Shown: piece after piece, positions 63,272-64,000 of the stretch
Position numbering within the stretch: the first letter of the stretch is position 1
How the letters are laid out: each line of letters starts with the position of its first letter
Assembly: GCF_003054045.1 (NCBI RefSeq)
Contig: NZ_QBKH01000005.1
Location: 124,001-188,000 of the forward strand
Length of the DNA: 64,000 nt
Direction of reading: 5' to 3'
Origin: Sphingobacterium faecium
GTDB taxonomy: Bacteria; Bacteroidota; Bacteroidia; Sphingobacteriales; Sphingobacteriaceae
Position numbers and translations under genes: made by a program
The notes under the pieces: model-generated
What the model was told of the DNA's origin: nothing
The model's database searches: none
The model's input: the letters and a program-made list of their open reading frames with translations, nothing else

Positions 63272-63303
63272 GAAAGAGCTATCAAAAAAATGATAGCTCT
63301 TTC
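63272..63303. terminator. Terminator between convergent genes
   Basis: A perfect 13-bp stem (63272-63284 with 63291-63303) and a six-A loop, usable in both directions. Confidence 0.85.
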
Positions 63304-63311
63304 CACTAATT

Positions 63312-64000
63312 TTACTCAATAACAAAACATGGTATTTCCTTCTCCTCCTCAACAAGTAAAAAGCCAAATTCCTTGAGACTGCGTTGCATCTCAGTAAAAT
63401 CAGAGAATCCCTTAAAAGCATACTTATTAAGATTTTTAGATTCGTTTATAATCGGAGGCCTATCTGCATTCAAGTCAAGCATAAATGCAAAATCATCTAT
63501 TGTTTGCCCATTATCATCCGGTTTGCCGATATTCTTTCCTTCATCTTTGATCACCCAGCATTTTACAGTCTTTAATTCAATAGCTGTTCTGACTCCAAGT
63601 TTTAGCTCCAGATCCCGGATCATGGCAAGCACTCTTTTCTTTTCATCTAGCTCCAGATCAAAATTAGCTTCATAACTTATGCCATAATTTCGGCGCCATA
63701 TTTCCTGATATCTTGAGCGTTCTTCTTTAAACAAGAATCGCTCTTTATCAGACCGCTCAATCATAATGCGGCTGTCTTTCATATAAGGTATTTCACTAAC
63801 CCTTCCATAACACGAAAGAAAAGCAGGAATTATACCTGCGTTTACAATATACTCCCGCACCTCACGTTGCACACTGTCCACTTCTTGACTAAATTTTGGA
63901 TATGCGCCTTCAATATAACCGGTAAGAAATGAATACTTACCCTTCTGACTTTTTATCAGCGGTATCCCATAATCGAACACCAGGTAATCATCTTTAACCG
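63312..64000 (-). CDS. Partial gene with a DUF3738/TlpA-type C-terminal region
   Basis: The frame is open to the right edge without a start, so the gene begins outside the window; about 229 residues are visible. The C-terminal ~110 residues (VLAMIRDLELKLGVRTAIELK, VKCWVIKDEG, PPIINESKNLNK, EIPCFVIE) resemble the DUF3738-like tail found on Bacteroidota TlpA-family thioredoxin proteins. The upstream part is polar. A thioredoxin domain would be expected further upstream but is not in view. The assignment is tentative. Confidence 0.6.
   Translation of the reverse strand, partial: VKDDYLVFDYGIPLIKSQKGKYSFLTGYIEGAYPKFSQEVDSVQREVREYIVNAGIIPAFLSCYGRVSEIPYMKDSRIMIERSDKERFLFKEERSRYQEIWRRNYGISYEANFDLELDEKKRVLAMIRDLELKLGVRTAIELKTVKCWVIKDEGKNIGKPDDNGQTIDDFAFMLDLNADRPPIINESKNLNKYAFKGFSDFTEMQRSLKEFGFLLVEEEKEIPCFVIE

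Noticed and set aside
1..64000. CRISPR arrays, rRNA genes, phage genes or complete insertion sequences
   Set aside because: No regularly spaced repeats, rRNA-like sequence, phage structural genes or transposases were seen.

Overview
The window looks like a chromosomal segment of a member of the Bacteroidota, most likely Sphingobacterium or a close relative in the Sphingobacteriaceae. The evidence is a low-to-moderate G+C content, Bacteroidota promoter boxes (TTTG, about 20 nt, TAnnTTTG), a DUF4294 protein beside a rel/fur/purA/pabB housekeeping block, an AraC regulator with a membrane N-terminus, and many short signal-peptide or lipoprotein genes of Bacteroidota type. No rRNA, CRISPR array, complete insertion sequence, integrase or phage gene was seen. 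The only RNA gene found is tRNA-Lys(TTT).

Layout. 1-8.3 kb is a conserved core: partial glutathione peroxidase, DUF4294 protein, rel, a Fur-family regulator, purA, pabB, a TatD-like hydrolase and tcdA. 8.6-13.2 kb holds a large copper P-type ATPase with five N-terminal metal-binding modules, and small membrane proteins. 13.3-16.7 kb starts at tRNA-Lys and is bounded by copies of the 3' end of that tRNA. It carries an AAA ATPase, a Crp/Fnr-metallo-hydrolase pair and gene remnants, which suggests repeated insertion and deletion at the tRNA. 16.7-22 kb is a loose set of single genes (AlkD-like, DinB, alpha/beta hydrolase, DoxX-like, SDR) among decayed fragments.

22-31.3 kb is a stress and signalling region: dps, a LytTR response regulator, a hybrid histidine kinase, an Old Yellow Enzyme with a monooxygenase-fold membrane protein, then an oxalate-decarboxylase-like bicupin, DUF1275, peroxiredoxin, DsbA and an alpha/beta hydrolase. 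A 32-nt element is shared by the upstream regions of dps and the bicupin. 32.9-38.7 kb is an all-minus-strand accessory block (ankyrin protein, Arr rifampin ADP-ribosyltransferase, lipoproteins, SUKH, DUF4304) that resembles an orphan immunity array. 39-47 kb holds a divergent AraC/MFS pair, a class D beta-lactamase, an AraC regulator and a DJ-1 protein fused to an NTF2-like domain, then a GNAT and a methyltransferase. 47.4-58 kb contains an OmpA-like lipoprotein, a Crp/Fnr gene, a Rid protein, a nucleotidyltransferase-phosphoesterase pair, an HxlR/LLM/reductase group with candidate operators, and several segmental duplications. 58-64 kb carries hypothetical proteins, a pseudogene, an unrecognised 387-residue protein, a short Cys-pair protein and a gene running off the right edge.

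The strongest unexplained signals are regulatory or structural. Three leftward promoters share the same palindrome (TGGTTA-N4-TAACCA) at a fixed distance from the -7 box, and one of them has lost its gene. The dps and bicupin upstream regions share a long element. The tRNA-Lys 3' end recurs twice downstream. A patchwork at 56-57.3 kb is built from pieces of genes 1-7 kb away. No clear new defence or biosynthetic system was found; the nucleotidyltransferase-phosphoesterase pair and the 33-39 kb block are the best candidates for follow-up.
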